Shown: positions 1 through 10,307 of the stretch, piece by piece
Position numbering within the stretch: the stretch's first letter is position 1
Layout of the letters: each line of letters starts with the position of its first letter
Assembly: GCA_947579665.1 (NCBI GenBank)
Contig: OX388346.1
Coordinates: 91,266,615 to 91,330,614 of the forward strand
DNA length: 64,000 nucleotides
From: Sympetrum striolatum
Taxonomy: Eukaryota > Arthropoda > Insecta > Odonata > Libellulidae
Direction: 5' to 3'
Made by a program: the position numbers and the translations under genes
Notes under the pieces: model-generated
Database searches by the model: none
What the model was told of the DNA's origin: nothing
Seen by the model: the letters and a program-made list of their open reading frames with translations, nothing else

Positions 1-1119
1 TACTTGCAAGCCTTTTAACAGGAAATGCATGTAATCACATATTCCATACCCCAAGACAATTATTGTTGTGTATACAATGTGGAAAAACTGTCTCTCTGAA
101 ATGGCTATTTTGAGCATATACTTAATTCTCTCATTTATTTTCCAATATACAATCGGTAGGGTGAATTTTTATTATTTGATCTGTCTTCCAAGAGATTATT
201 ATCTCTTAATTTATTGAACAATTTATTGTCATTGGCATCTTGAAAATGCTTATCAAATTGTCACAGGAAATTAGAAAAAAGGTATTGATTTACAATGGTA
301 TTTTTTATCGCAAATCATAAATGAAAAGCTTTATTTATTTAGACTAGATTCAGTTTTTGACTAGTATATAATAACAGCATTCATACATCTTATTCAACTT
401 CGTTCTATAAAGTGAAATACTTGCTTATCAAGAAGCAAATAATCGTTATGACAAGAGTCACCTTTATCCCAAATCTCTTTAAATCAGCATATTATAGTAG
501 GTAATTTATAGCATTATCATACATATATATGTTCAGATATTGTTATAGAGCATGTTACAAATCAAGCTTTAAATTTATATTTTATTAAAAATATATTAAA
601 AATGTATTTATTCATTCACTTTAATTTACCTTCCATATAAAATTATACCAAGATGTAGCCAATCACCTCAGTTCACACGTATTTTAACCCACAAATATCA
701 TTAATAATATAAAAATTAATAACTGTTACCATTGGTCCATCCATTATTAATTAAATATTTGTTATCTTTCTCACAATACCTACTTATGTTTCTGAAATAA
801 TTTTCTCTCACCATGTTTAATGGGTTAAATTTTATGCATAAGAACATCAAGCAAGCATCAAGATTAGATTCAAGATTGCATCTGCACCGGTTGAACTCCT
901 GTGTCACTCGTTTGATAAATCTATCTTAATACAGGACAAACCCATTACCTGCGGGTTTTGCTCTAATATTTTCCATGATAACTGTACAGAATAAATGAGT
1001 TGGTTGTTAAGATGATTTTCGAGTCTCCATATGTAATTTGGAAGTGTTACACTTGCCAAGTGCATCGAAATGCAAGTGTGGGTAACATGGGGTCGGATCT
1101 CAATGAATTAAAAATTTAA
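1..1119. other. AT-rich sequence, no gene recognised
   Basis: About 1.1 kb of AT-rich sequence with only short reading frames that resemble nothing I know. No repeat, RNA gene or promoter could be supported. It forms the left flank of the LINE remnant that follows. Confidence 0.5.
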
Positions 1120-1162
1120 TTCTGACTTTTGAAATAAAATTGAGACCAAGGATGACCATTCC

Positions 1163-1765
1163 ATGCCCCATAAAACAATACAAAAAGGAAAGTCAGAAAA
1201 AGTATTACAGAAAACTCCAATTAATGCACACAAAATCAAAGCAGCTACAACATCAGTTCTTGGGAACCAAGGTCTACCGGGTGGAAGGCCCAAGGAATCC
1301 ATGAAAGCAGAAAGCTATGTGCTGCCACTTTCTTCTGCTCAGCTGATGAACATAGATGGGTTCACAATCATGCAACAAAAAAAGAATAAGAAGAAGGAAG
1401 AGGTCCCTGACGCAGGAAAAACATCTGCAGATACACTCGTGACAGCAAGTAAGAAGGCGCATAGGTAGGGGAAGGCATAAGGCGTGGGAAAAAATATGAT
1501 CAACAATATGTATTTGGTGGGAGTGAAAAAAGTTTGGCTCCGTCTTGGAAAGCTTGCTGGAGGAACTACTGTAGAAAATGTTGAAAGTTTCATTCAAAAA
1601 AATTTCGGCATGTGACTGTGAGTAAGCTGGAGTCCAAAGGTGTAAACTCCAGTTTTAGAATAGGTGTTCCATTTCATCTGCGCCATCAGATGATGAACAG
1701 ATGTATGGCCATGCAACACCATCTTGAGAAGTTTTTTATTCCATCGTAAGACCAGAGTTCAAATA
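1163..1765 (+). pseudogene. LINE ORF1 (nucleic-acid-binding protein) remnant
   Basis: An open frame of 101 codons (1,163-1,468) is basic and lysine-rich, with QQKKNKKKEE and KKAHR near its end. After a frame break, 1,507-1,610 reads as an RRM-like stretch (VWLRLGKL, then TTVENVESFI). After another break come NSSFRIGVPF and WPCNTILRSF (about 1,640-1,735). The last two patterns, Phe-x-hydrophobic-x-Val-Pro followed by Trp-Pro-x-x-x-x-x-Arg-x-Phe, are the usual C-terminus of insect LINE ORF1 proteins, which coat the element RNA. At least two frameshifts and in-frame stops are present. Assignment rests on order and motifs, not on a search. Confidence 0.6.
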
Positions 1766-1799
1766 ACTTAACAACAGAGAAAAAGAACACAAATATTTA

Positions 1800-4635
1800 T
1801 ATAGAGTATTTCAGCTCAGCCATCGTTCCTGAAAATTCTTTTAATAAACATTCAGTCACTTTGTAATAAGGTCAATGACTTAGATCAGTTAGCAGTAGAG
1901 GAAAAACCTGATCTAATCTGTAAATGTAACAGAACATTGGATGAAAGATCTTTGTGTTTCTATACCAGGATATGTTTGTGCATCTTCATATTGATGTTCT
2001 AATTGCAAAAATGGCCGAGTTGCAATCTTTTGTAAGGACTCAGTCGATTTTAGTGATACTAGATATTTCTAACTTTGTTAGTGAAAAACAGTTTGAGTGT
2101 ACTGCTCTATCTGTTATGATAAGTGAAGTTGAGTTTAATATCTTGGTAATTTAACATTCTCCATCAAAATGTTTTGACACTTTTCTGAGCAGATTTGACA
2201 ATCTCTTATTTGAACTATGTCAAAAACCTCATAAAGACCCCAGAAAAATACTGGGTGATCTAAATTGTAACTTACTGATTCAAGGTGCAATCCAGAAAAA
2301 AACTTTATAACCTTCTAGACTTTTGCAACTTAAACTAATTAGTGGATGTGGCCACAATAATAGCTGACGGTTCAAAGTCCCAGCTAGATGTTGTATTGAC
2401 TGACTTTGATCCATTTATGTGAAAATTGAAGTATTTGATCCTTTAATATCTGATCACTGTGATCTAATGTCAACCTTCAGCATGGCATGCTTCAATATAA
2501 TCTACCCACACTTAAAATGAAACAATCTTTCAGTGAATCCAAAATTAATTCCTTTTGTACAGCTTTACATTGCCAAGATTCACGCTATATGTTATCTTAC
2601 ACCTGTTTTAAAGAGAGTTTAAATGATTTTTATTCTAGATTTGTTGTTTCTTTTTGAGTGTGCTCTTCCAGTTCAACATGTAAAACCCATTCCTCTTCAT
2701 TATAAAAAATGGATAACTCCAGAAATACATGCCCTATCGGAAACCATAAAAAGTAAAGCTTACCATGATAAAATTCACGGTGATATAAAGGCTCATGAGG
2801 ATTATATTATACTCAAAAAGCATTATAAGAGACTGATAAATAATGCAAAGAGATACTACAAGCATTCAATACTACTTAAATCAAATCATTCTCCTAGTGT
2901 GGTTTGGAAAATTGTCAAAGAATCTATGTGCTCTACTCACCGCAGACACCTCCCCTATCCCTTGATTGTTGACGACAACCTACTTCAGGATGCTATGGAG
3001 ATTGCAAATGCATTAAACTGTAATTTTCTTGCATGGCATAGCCAAAATCCCCCTGATAATTACCATGGCAATGGTACACAATTTAATCATAATAGTGCTC
3101 ATTCAATATTCTTAAAACCTTGTGATAGCAATGAGTTACAGAGAGTGCTTGATTGTGTGGGTGAAAAGCCTTCATCAGGGCTGGAATAGGTACCTAGGAG
3201 ATTGCTTAAACCTTGCTCACAGTTCATCCTGAAACCACTCCCATACCTAGTCAATGAGTCTCTGACTAAAGACATCTTCTCAGATGCTCTAAAAGTTTCC
3301 AAGGTTATTCCTGATTTAAAAAATAAAGGAGATAACAAAAATACAATGAACTAAGGCCCATTTATCTTCTTCCACAATTCTCTAAGATATTTGAGTATGT
3401 CTTTTGCTTGAGACTTAGTGATTTCCTCGAGAGGAACAATTTAGTCTCTCACTGTCAGTTTGGTTTTTGAAAGGGCAAATCAACTGAAAATGCTCTAATT
3501 AGTGCCATTAACTTTGCCACCGAAGAACTTAACAAAAAAATGAAAACTCGAGGAATCGTTCTGGATCTGAACAGAGCTTTCAATCTAGTTGAGCATCAAT
3601 CCCTACTTGATAAATGACACAGAATAGGCATAAGAGGAAATGCTTTGAAATGGATAGAAACTTATCTCTCTAACAGGTCTCAGATTGTCAAGATTAGTAA
3701 TAAGAATGGCAATTTCAATTTTAAAACTTTGCCTATTAAATGTGGCGTCTCCCAAGGTTCTATACTAAGTCCTATTCTATTTTTTAAACTTCATATATGA
3801 TATACCATAGCTAATATACTTGATACAAAAGGGACCTGAATGATAATGTTTGTCGATGACATAAATATCCTATTATCTAGTCCTAACCTATCAATTACCT
3901 AGCCCCTATCGGAGATGCAATAATTTCCAGAACATTAGAGTGGTGCTTGCAGTATAGACAGAAATTAAATAGAGAAAAAACTATGAAAGTGGTATATGGG
4001 ACCAAGGATAAACATTTTGATAACTTTTGCTTGAACTTTAAAGATCTAAGAGTCACACCTTCTGAGAACCTGGAATTCCTTGGACTACATATTGATCCTT
4101 GTCTCAACTGGAACAATCATGTTAACTACCTACTCAAAAAAATTAATTCAATCTTCTATTTATCTTGTGTACTAAGGGACTCAGTCAAAAAATCCTACTT
4201 AATATATACTTTGGTTATTTTTACTCCAGGGTCACATATTAAATTACACTACATTACACTCCCTCAACCAGACTGACTGACATTTTTAGAATGTAGAAGA
4301 AGATTATAAGAAGAATATCAAATGCCCCTAGCAGAGTTACCTGTAAAAACACATTTCAAAGATTTAAAATTGTATCCATGCCATCTATATACATCTTTAA
4401 CATCCTATTGTTTGTTAAAAATAATATCAATAATTACAGATTAAATGAGGCCTTTTATCACCATGACACGAAAAGGAAAAGAGATCTACATTTTTCAAGA
4501 TTTCTCAATAAAGTCCATGATATAGCCCCAAAAGTGATGGGCATAATTGTATACAATAAACTACCATCCAAAATTAAGAAGATTATTAATTTAAAGACAT
4601 TTATGCATACTGTTCACAAGTATTTACTTGAATAA
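1800..4635 (+). pseudogene. LINE ORF2: endonuclease-reverse transcriptase, broken
   Basis: Pieces in several frames give the domains in the right order. The endonuclease shows a start region EEKPDLICK and TEHW (about 1,890-1,940), GDLNCNLL (about 2,254) and ISDH (about 2,448). The long open piece 2,623-3,189 carries the linker between endonuclease and reverse transcriptase. The polymerase shows GRSTENALI (about 3,473), GIVLDLNRAF (about 3,553), GVSQGSILSP (3,744-3,773) and the catalytic FVDD (3,849-3,860). The thumb follows at 3,915-4,190 (NLEFLGLHIDPCLNWNNHV). The C-terminal tail (4,378-4,635) ends YNKLPSKIKK...TVHKYLLE. Stops at 3,187-3,189, about 3,352 and 3,800, plus several frameshifts, make it inactive. 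Confidence 0.75.
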
Positions 4636-4760
4636 GGTTTTTATTCAGTACAGGAATACTTAAGAATATGATTTTTACCTTGAATTGTCCTATACATACT
4701 TGTATTGTCTTTGGATTAATAAAAATTATTATATTACATTATTATATTATGAAACTGCAC

Positions 4761-6845
4761 AGCATTTGTAGGAAGGTCTACATAGTTTCATGTATACTGA
4801 GTCATTGCTCCTTAATTTCTACTAATCATTCCCCTGAATACTTCAAATGGACCATTGAAATTACTGCATTAATAAATATAACTTTTAAGTAAAGATTTCC
4901 TTATGTCATAAAATCAAGTTAATTTTCAAAGTTTCACAATGAAATGCAGCTCCTTAATTTTGGTCTCTAGTTTTTTCAACCTAAAAAAATATTCTTCTTT
5001 CATTTGAAATGCTCTAATATCAGTAAATAAAATACAAGGTCATATTTTTTAAATATTGATACTTTTACCTCATTATTTAAACTACTTTTCTGACATTGGA
5101 AATGGAACTGCAGTAATTACTGCAATGATTGGTAGAGAAATAGGTTATTTTATATAAATAAAAGATAAACAATAGGCATGAAATGATCAGGGGGAAGGAA
5201 ACCCTGATCAGGATCAGGGTTTTGCCCCTTCAGATATGAAATATACTATCATTATTTATAAAATATTTTTACCTATACAAAAGGTGTAAAAAAAACAAAA
5301 ATATGGTTGATAAAATCTAACTTATAGGTGTGGCTCTCTTAATACACAAGATAAGTATTCTAACCTACCTCATTATGATGATTAAATGCTATATTCAGTA
5401 AATAATACTCAAGAGAGACCTCAAAAACACCTATCTAATATCAGCTAATAATAATATCAGACAAATTAATATAAAATTATCAGAGTAGTTAACATTTACT
5501 TGAGGTTATAAAATTATAGCAAGGAAATTTTACATACATTTATAGCTTTGGGAAATCTTACAATAGTGCATTACCCTACATGCAGGAATATTTTCAAATT
5601 GGCATTTATTTCCAACATTTATAAACTGTCTTTTCACTTTTTTTAAGTGAAATGGCAGAAGGATGGATTCACAAACCCCTGTACAGAAAAACTCGATACT
5701 TCTGACAATGAAGATGTAGCTGAGTATGACATCAGAACATTAGTCTTCAAGTTAGAAATCTCCTACTTGTATTTCTGTGAATATTATTGACATACAATTT
5801 GGCAGGAGAGCAAAATAATCTTTATTTATCACTGCTTTTAAGCCTTTTCAACAGAAAGCTTCTTTTTGATTATGTTTATGTGTATGATACTAAGTATATA
5901 TTAATTATCTACGTAATAGTTAAATTAATATGACTGTTAAAGTGTGTATAAGGACTGTGACCATTTTTAATGAATTTTATAGAAATTATTTTACTGGGTT
6001 TTTAAATTTCAATATTTAGTTAAATATAATACTCATTAAGCCAATAAAAGTACTCATTATAGCCGATTTCTAACACTAACAAGGGGAAACTCTCACTTCT
6101 GTCTGGAGATTTTGATGAAAATTTTGTAGTGATGCAGGAAGTAGAGTAATTGAAAACAGTATTGGTGTTAGTAAAATGGGCCTTAGATTTGTTGAAATAA
6201 TCAATTGAAAATTGATAATCTGAGTATAGGCAACCCTACATTACACACCCACGCCAGCCAAATCGTTATAGCTGTTTGCAAGTAATTCTCTAGTATTATT
6301 TTCATTTTCTTATATTATATTTTTTCCTTGTTACTCACTGATGGACTTAAGTTTCACATGTAAACAAATCCCAAGGGTGGATGCCAATATGATGAGAAAT
6401 CAATTAAAAATTCCTGCACTGACTAGAGGGGTCGTCACCAAAAAGAAACAAGAGACGAGGTGATAAGATATGCGAAGGGATAAAGGGGAGAAGTTTCTAA
6501 TCAAAGCTCTCTGAAGCATCTTTGTTGAGGAAGGATGAGGCTTCTTGCGGAAAACAAATGCATGAATTAGGGTACGATAATTTTTGCATTTAATATTTTT
6601 CTGCCATTTGAAAAGAGAACGCACCTCAGATTACCATTAGCTTGTTGGACTTCATCCCTCTTGTCAATTGACGACTCTGAGATATGCCTCCTGGAAGATC
6701 AGCATGGCACTCATTATAATGAACGTAATTTCCTCTCATTTCTGCAGTGAGAGGGACAATGGCCAAAATATCACTCGCTATAATACAACTCTCGTTATAT
6801 GCCGTACTTGTTATAACGGACTTCTACTGTGTATGTATATATATA
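4761..6845. other. AT-rich sequence, no gene recognised
   Basis: About 2.1 kb without a credible coding region. The only structures I can point to are a GC-richer hairpin at 5,191-5,228 (listed separately) and a moderately GC-rich stretch around 6,420-6,840 of unknown origin that abuts the first fold-back arm. The short frames here (for example 6,400-6,624 minus) match nothing I recognise. Confidence 0.5.
5191..5228. repeat. Perfect short hairpin in AT-rich sequence
   Basis: AACCCTGATC (5,200-5,209) and GATCAGGGTT (5,212-5,221) are perfect reverse complements separated by two bases. GGGG at 5,191-5,194 and CCCC at 5,225-5,228 could extend the stem across small bulges. The surroundings are strongly AT-rich, so it stands out. 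No gene or terminator context is present; function unknown. Confidence 0.6.
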
Positions 6846-7951
6846 CGAGTAAAACGTAGCTTGCATACTGCAAGCAGATCAACAACACTAATTTCATGTC
6901 GGCATCATATCGGGACGGCCCTCAAAAGAAAAAAAAAGGGATTGAAAATATTCTTAAAATTTGCTGCAATTTAATCATCTGGCATCGAACCTTCGCCTTC
7001 CCGGTGAACCTACTATGCAGCACAACAGAAAACTACCATCTCTTACTAAATGTGAAAATCAAGCAGAAATATTGGCTCCAACTGCCTCAAACGACGTTCT
7101 ACCTTTCAATAATGTAAATGGCTCTCTGGATTCGAACCAAGGACGATCTAGGAAATCTAAAACATGTTTTTAAAATGTATCTATGTTCTCTATCTATATG
7201 CCTAATTTCATGTTTTAATATTATTGGGAAGGGGTTTAAATTCATTCTAAAAAATCGGTTAATTTACTGATTGTAGAGACTGGTGGACTGCCTGGTGTCG
7301 AACCCAATGGTGTCGAACCCAAGAAATTTGGTAGCTGTGAATGGACAGTATGACTTATTAGGACTTCATCTTAGTTCATACAAAGTTTGAAGTTGATATC
7401 ATGCCGGGATGTACCTAAAATTTGTTTCCGTTATCCCCATAAGAAATGCATTGTGGAGTGCAAATGGCCCTCTGGGATCGAACCAAGGACCATAAGCGAA
7501 TACAAAAAATTTGATTATGAAATATATTTATGATTTCTAACCCCATGCCAAATTGCAAGTTTCCATGCATTCGGAAAAGGGGCCAAAAAAAATCTTAAAA
7601 ATCGCCACAATGCATTTTAAACGGCCGATTTTTGCCTCGATATCGAACCCAGGATATTTTCCGTAAAACTCATTTATGTTTTCGATAGATCATGTTCATA
7701 TATATAGGCTCCCTGAGTTTCGATTCTCTACCTATCCGGAAAGTATTTTTTTTTAATTCCCGAAAATCAAAGCAATGCATTTAAACGGGAAAAATCGGGA
7801 ATTTGGGGCCCTCTGGAATCGAACCCATGACACTGAGGTTCAAAATCGCAATTTTTCTGGAGGTTATATGTTATGGCCAATCAGTCGTAAAAATTTCAAG
7901 CCATTGACGCTAGTGGTTTAGCCTGTGAGTTTGTGTCCTCTCTATATATCT
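6846..7951 (-). repeat. Fold-back arm copy A1
   Basis: First of three ~1.15 kb arms. It begins with the conserved inner end (short hairpin GCTTGCATACTGCAAGC at about 6,859) and runs to a TCTCTATATAT end near 7,951. On the minus strand it carries B-box-like motifs (reverse complement ATCGAACC or similar) at 6,984, 7,131, 7,297/7,312, 7,477, 7,642 and 7,818. It pairs with A2 as an inverted repeat: paired motif positions sum to 15,956-15,975, so the axis is near 7,980. It is more diverged from A2 than A3 is, and one unit has a small local duplication (two motifs 15 bp apart at 7,297 and 7,312). Confidence 0.8.
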
Positions 7952-7952
7952 A

Positions 7953-9137
7953 TTATATATAGATGCTTCTCTGGATTCATTCATATATACGAGATAGATA
8001 TAGATAGATAGGTATATAGATAGGATACAAAGTCACAGGCTAAACCACAAGCGTCATTGGCTTGAAATTTTTACGACATATTGGCCATCAAGTGTAACCT
8101 CCAGAAAAATTGCGATTTTGGACCTCAGTGTCATGGGTTCGATTCCAGAGGGCCCCAAAGTCCCGATTTTTCCCGTTTAAATGTATTGCCGTGATATTCT
8201 GGAATTTAAAAAAAATACTTTCCGGATAGGTAGAGAAATAAAACTCAAGGAGCCTATATTTATGGTCTTGGTCTTTCGAAAACATCAATGACTTTCACAA
8301 AAGATATCCTGGGTTCGATGCTAGGACGATGCAAAGAACTGCCCTTTAAAATACATGGGAGCTGTTTTTCATTATTTTTTTGATGCACTTCTCTAAATAA
8401 TAGGAAGTTCGTGCTTAGCCGTAAAGTGTATGGTAAGTGTTAGTTTAAGAAAAAAATATAGATAAGACCGAACTGTTCCTGGGTTCGATGCCAGAGCACA
8501 TTAACATTTCTCTCATAAGGAATATAAGGGAAAAGTAAGACTTCGATTGAGGCAGTTGCAGCAAATATTTCTGCTTGAATTTTCGCACATAGTTATAGAT
8601 TAATATCTTCTATTATGTTGCATAAGAAGTTTTATCAGAAAGACCCGGGTTCGATGCCCGGGTGGTAAATATGTCTCCCGTTTAAAATACATTGGGTTAG
8701 TTTTTCATTATTTTTTTGATGAACTTATCGAAATGATAGGAAGTTCATGCTTGGCTGGAAGATGTACGGTTAAAATTGAATTAAGAAAACAATTTTCAGA
8801 AGACCGTACTATTCCTGGGTTCGATGCCAGAGCACATTAACATTTCTCTCATAAGAAATATAAGGGAAAAGTAGGACGTCGTTTGAGGCAGTTGCAGATA
8901 ATATTTCTGCTTGAATTTTCACAGATAGTTAGAGATGGTGATATTCTATTGTGCTGCATAGTAATATTCACCAGGAAGACCCGGGTTCGATGCCGGACGA
9001 ATAAATTGCAGCGAATAATCAGAATATTTTCAATCCATTTCTTTTTCTTTCGAAGACCTTCCCGATTTGATGCCGACATGAAATTAGTGTTGTCGATCTG
9101 CTTGCAGTATGCAAGCAGCATTTTACTCGTATACATA
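7953..9137 (+). repeat. Fold-back arm copy A2
   Basis: Central arm, in the opposite orientation to A1 and A3. The outer end starts TCTATTATATATAGATGC and the inner end is CTTGCAGTATGCAAGC (about 9,100-9,116) followed by TTTTACTCGTATAC. Six GGTTCGAT motifs on the plus strand start at 8,136, 8,312, 8,482, 8,648, 8,818 and 8,984, so spacing is 166-176 bp. The one at 8,136-8,146 is GGTTCGATTCC, an exact match to the RNA polymerase III B-box consensus GGTTCGANTCC. Units alternate between a CCAGAGCAC type (8,482, 8,818) and a CCCGGGTTCGAT type (8,648, 8,984), which gives a dimeric period of 336 bp. No coding sequence is seen. Confidence 0.85.
7972..8033. repeat. GATA/TAGA microsatellite at the arm end
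   Basis: A run of ATAGATAGATAG-type tetranucleotide repeats lies between the outer ends of A1 and A2. A related run (TCTATCTATC, 10,243-10,260) is at the outer end of A3. The simple repeat is therefore part of the arm itself and probably a slippage hot spot. Confidence 0.6.
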
Positions 9138-10307
9138 CATATATGATACGAGTTAAATGTTGCTTGCATTCTGCAAGCATGTTGATAATACAAATTTTAA
9201 GTCGACATCATATCGAGAGAGTCATCAAAAGTAGAAAAAGTATTGAAAATATTCATAAAATTTGCTGCAATTTCTCCGTCCGACATTAAACCCGGGTCTT
9301 CCTGGTGATAATTACTATGCAGAACCACAAAGGATTACCGTCTCTATGTGTGAAAACTCAAACAAATATTATCTGCAACTTCCTCAAACGACGTCCAACT
9401 TTTCCCATATATTCCTTATGTGAGAAATTGTAATGTGCTCTAGAATCGAACCCAGAAACAGCATGGTCTTATCTAATTTTTTACATAAACCAAGTCTTAA
9501 TATACATCTTCTATCTAAGCAAGAACTTCCTATCATATCGATAAATGCATCGAAAAAATAAAGAAAAGCTACCCTATGTAATATATATGGGGGATACATT
9601 TACCGCCCGGCATCGAACTCAGGTCTTTCTGGTAATACTGTCTATGCAGCACAACAGAAAATCGCCATCTCTAACTATGTGCGAAAATTCAAGCAGAAAT
9701 ATAGGCTGCAACTGCCTCAAACGACATCCTACTTTTCCCTTATATTCCTTATGAGAGAAAAGTTATTGTGCTCTGGCATCGAACTTAGGAATAGAACGGT
9801 CTTATAAAATTTTTTTTCTGAAACCAATTTTTACCATACATCTTCTAGCAAAGCATGAACTTCCTATTATTTCGATAAGTGCGTCAAAAAAAATAATGAA
9901 AAACTACTCCCATGTATTTTAAAGGGCAGATATTTGCATCATCCTAGCATCGAACCCAGGATGTTTTCCGTGAAAGTCATTTATGTTTTCGATAGATCAT
10001 GACCATATATATAGGCTCCGAGAGTTTTGATTCTCTACCTATCTGGAAAGTATTTTTTTTTAATTCCCGAAAATCAAAGCAATGCATTTAAACAGGAAAA
10101 ATCAGGACTTTGGGGCCCTCTGGAATCGAACCCATAACACTGAGGTTCAAAATCTCATTTTTTCTGGCGGTTACACGTAATGGCCAATATGTGGTAAAAA
10201 TTTCATGTCAATGACGCTTGTGGTTTAGCCTGTGAATTTGTATCCTCTCTATCTATCTATATACATGAATGAATCCGGAGAAGCATCTATATATAATAGA
10301 TACTATA
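9138..10307 (-). repeat. Fold-back arm copy A3
   Basis: Inverted copy of A2, joined to it with almost no spacer: TTTTACTCGTATAC before the axis and GATACGAGTTAAA after it (axis about 9,134-9,138). Reverse-complement motifs lie at 9,285 (degenerate), 9,445, 9,612, 9,778, 9,950 and 10,125, mirroring A2; paired positions sum to 18,267-18,276. The outer end mirrors the start of A2 (GCATCTATATATAATAGA, about 10,285-10,302). A2 plus A3 make a ~2.35 kb palindrome. The whole resembles fold-back elements such as Galileo, whose long inverted repeats also contain tandem subrepeats, but no transposase is present. Confidence 0.85.

Larger units (their letters stand above)
1120..4760 (+). mobile_element. 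Decayed Jockey/CR1-like non-LTR retrotransposon (LINE)
   Basis: The segment holds the remnants of both LINE proteins in order on the plus strand: an ORF1-type protein (about 1,120-1,765), then an ORF2 with apurinic endonuclease and reverse transcriptase motifs (about 1,800-4,635). A short 3' tail follows, with AATAAA at 4,718-4,723 and an AT-rich run to about 4,760. Many stops and frameshifts break both ORFs, so the copy is old and inactive. The C-terminal pattern FYSV-x-EYL just after the ORF2 stop is typical of arthropod Jockey-like elements. I saw no clear target-site duplication; the 5' limit is approximate. Confidence 0.8.

Noticed and set aside
8136..8146. tRNA gene suggested by the perfect B box
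   Set aside because: No cloverleaf can be formed around it: there is no D-arm/A box at the right distance, and the ~168 bp periodicity argues for a repeat motif rather than a tRNA.
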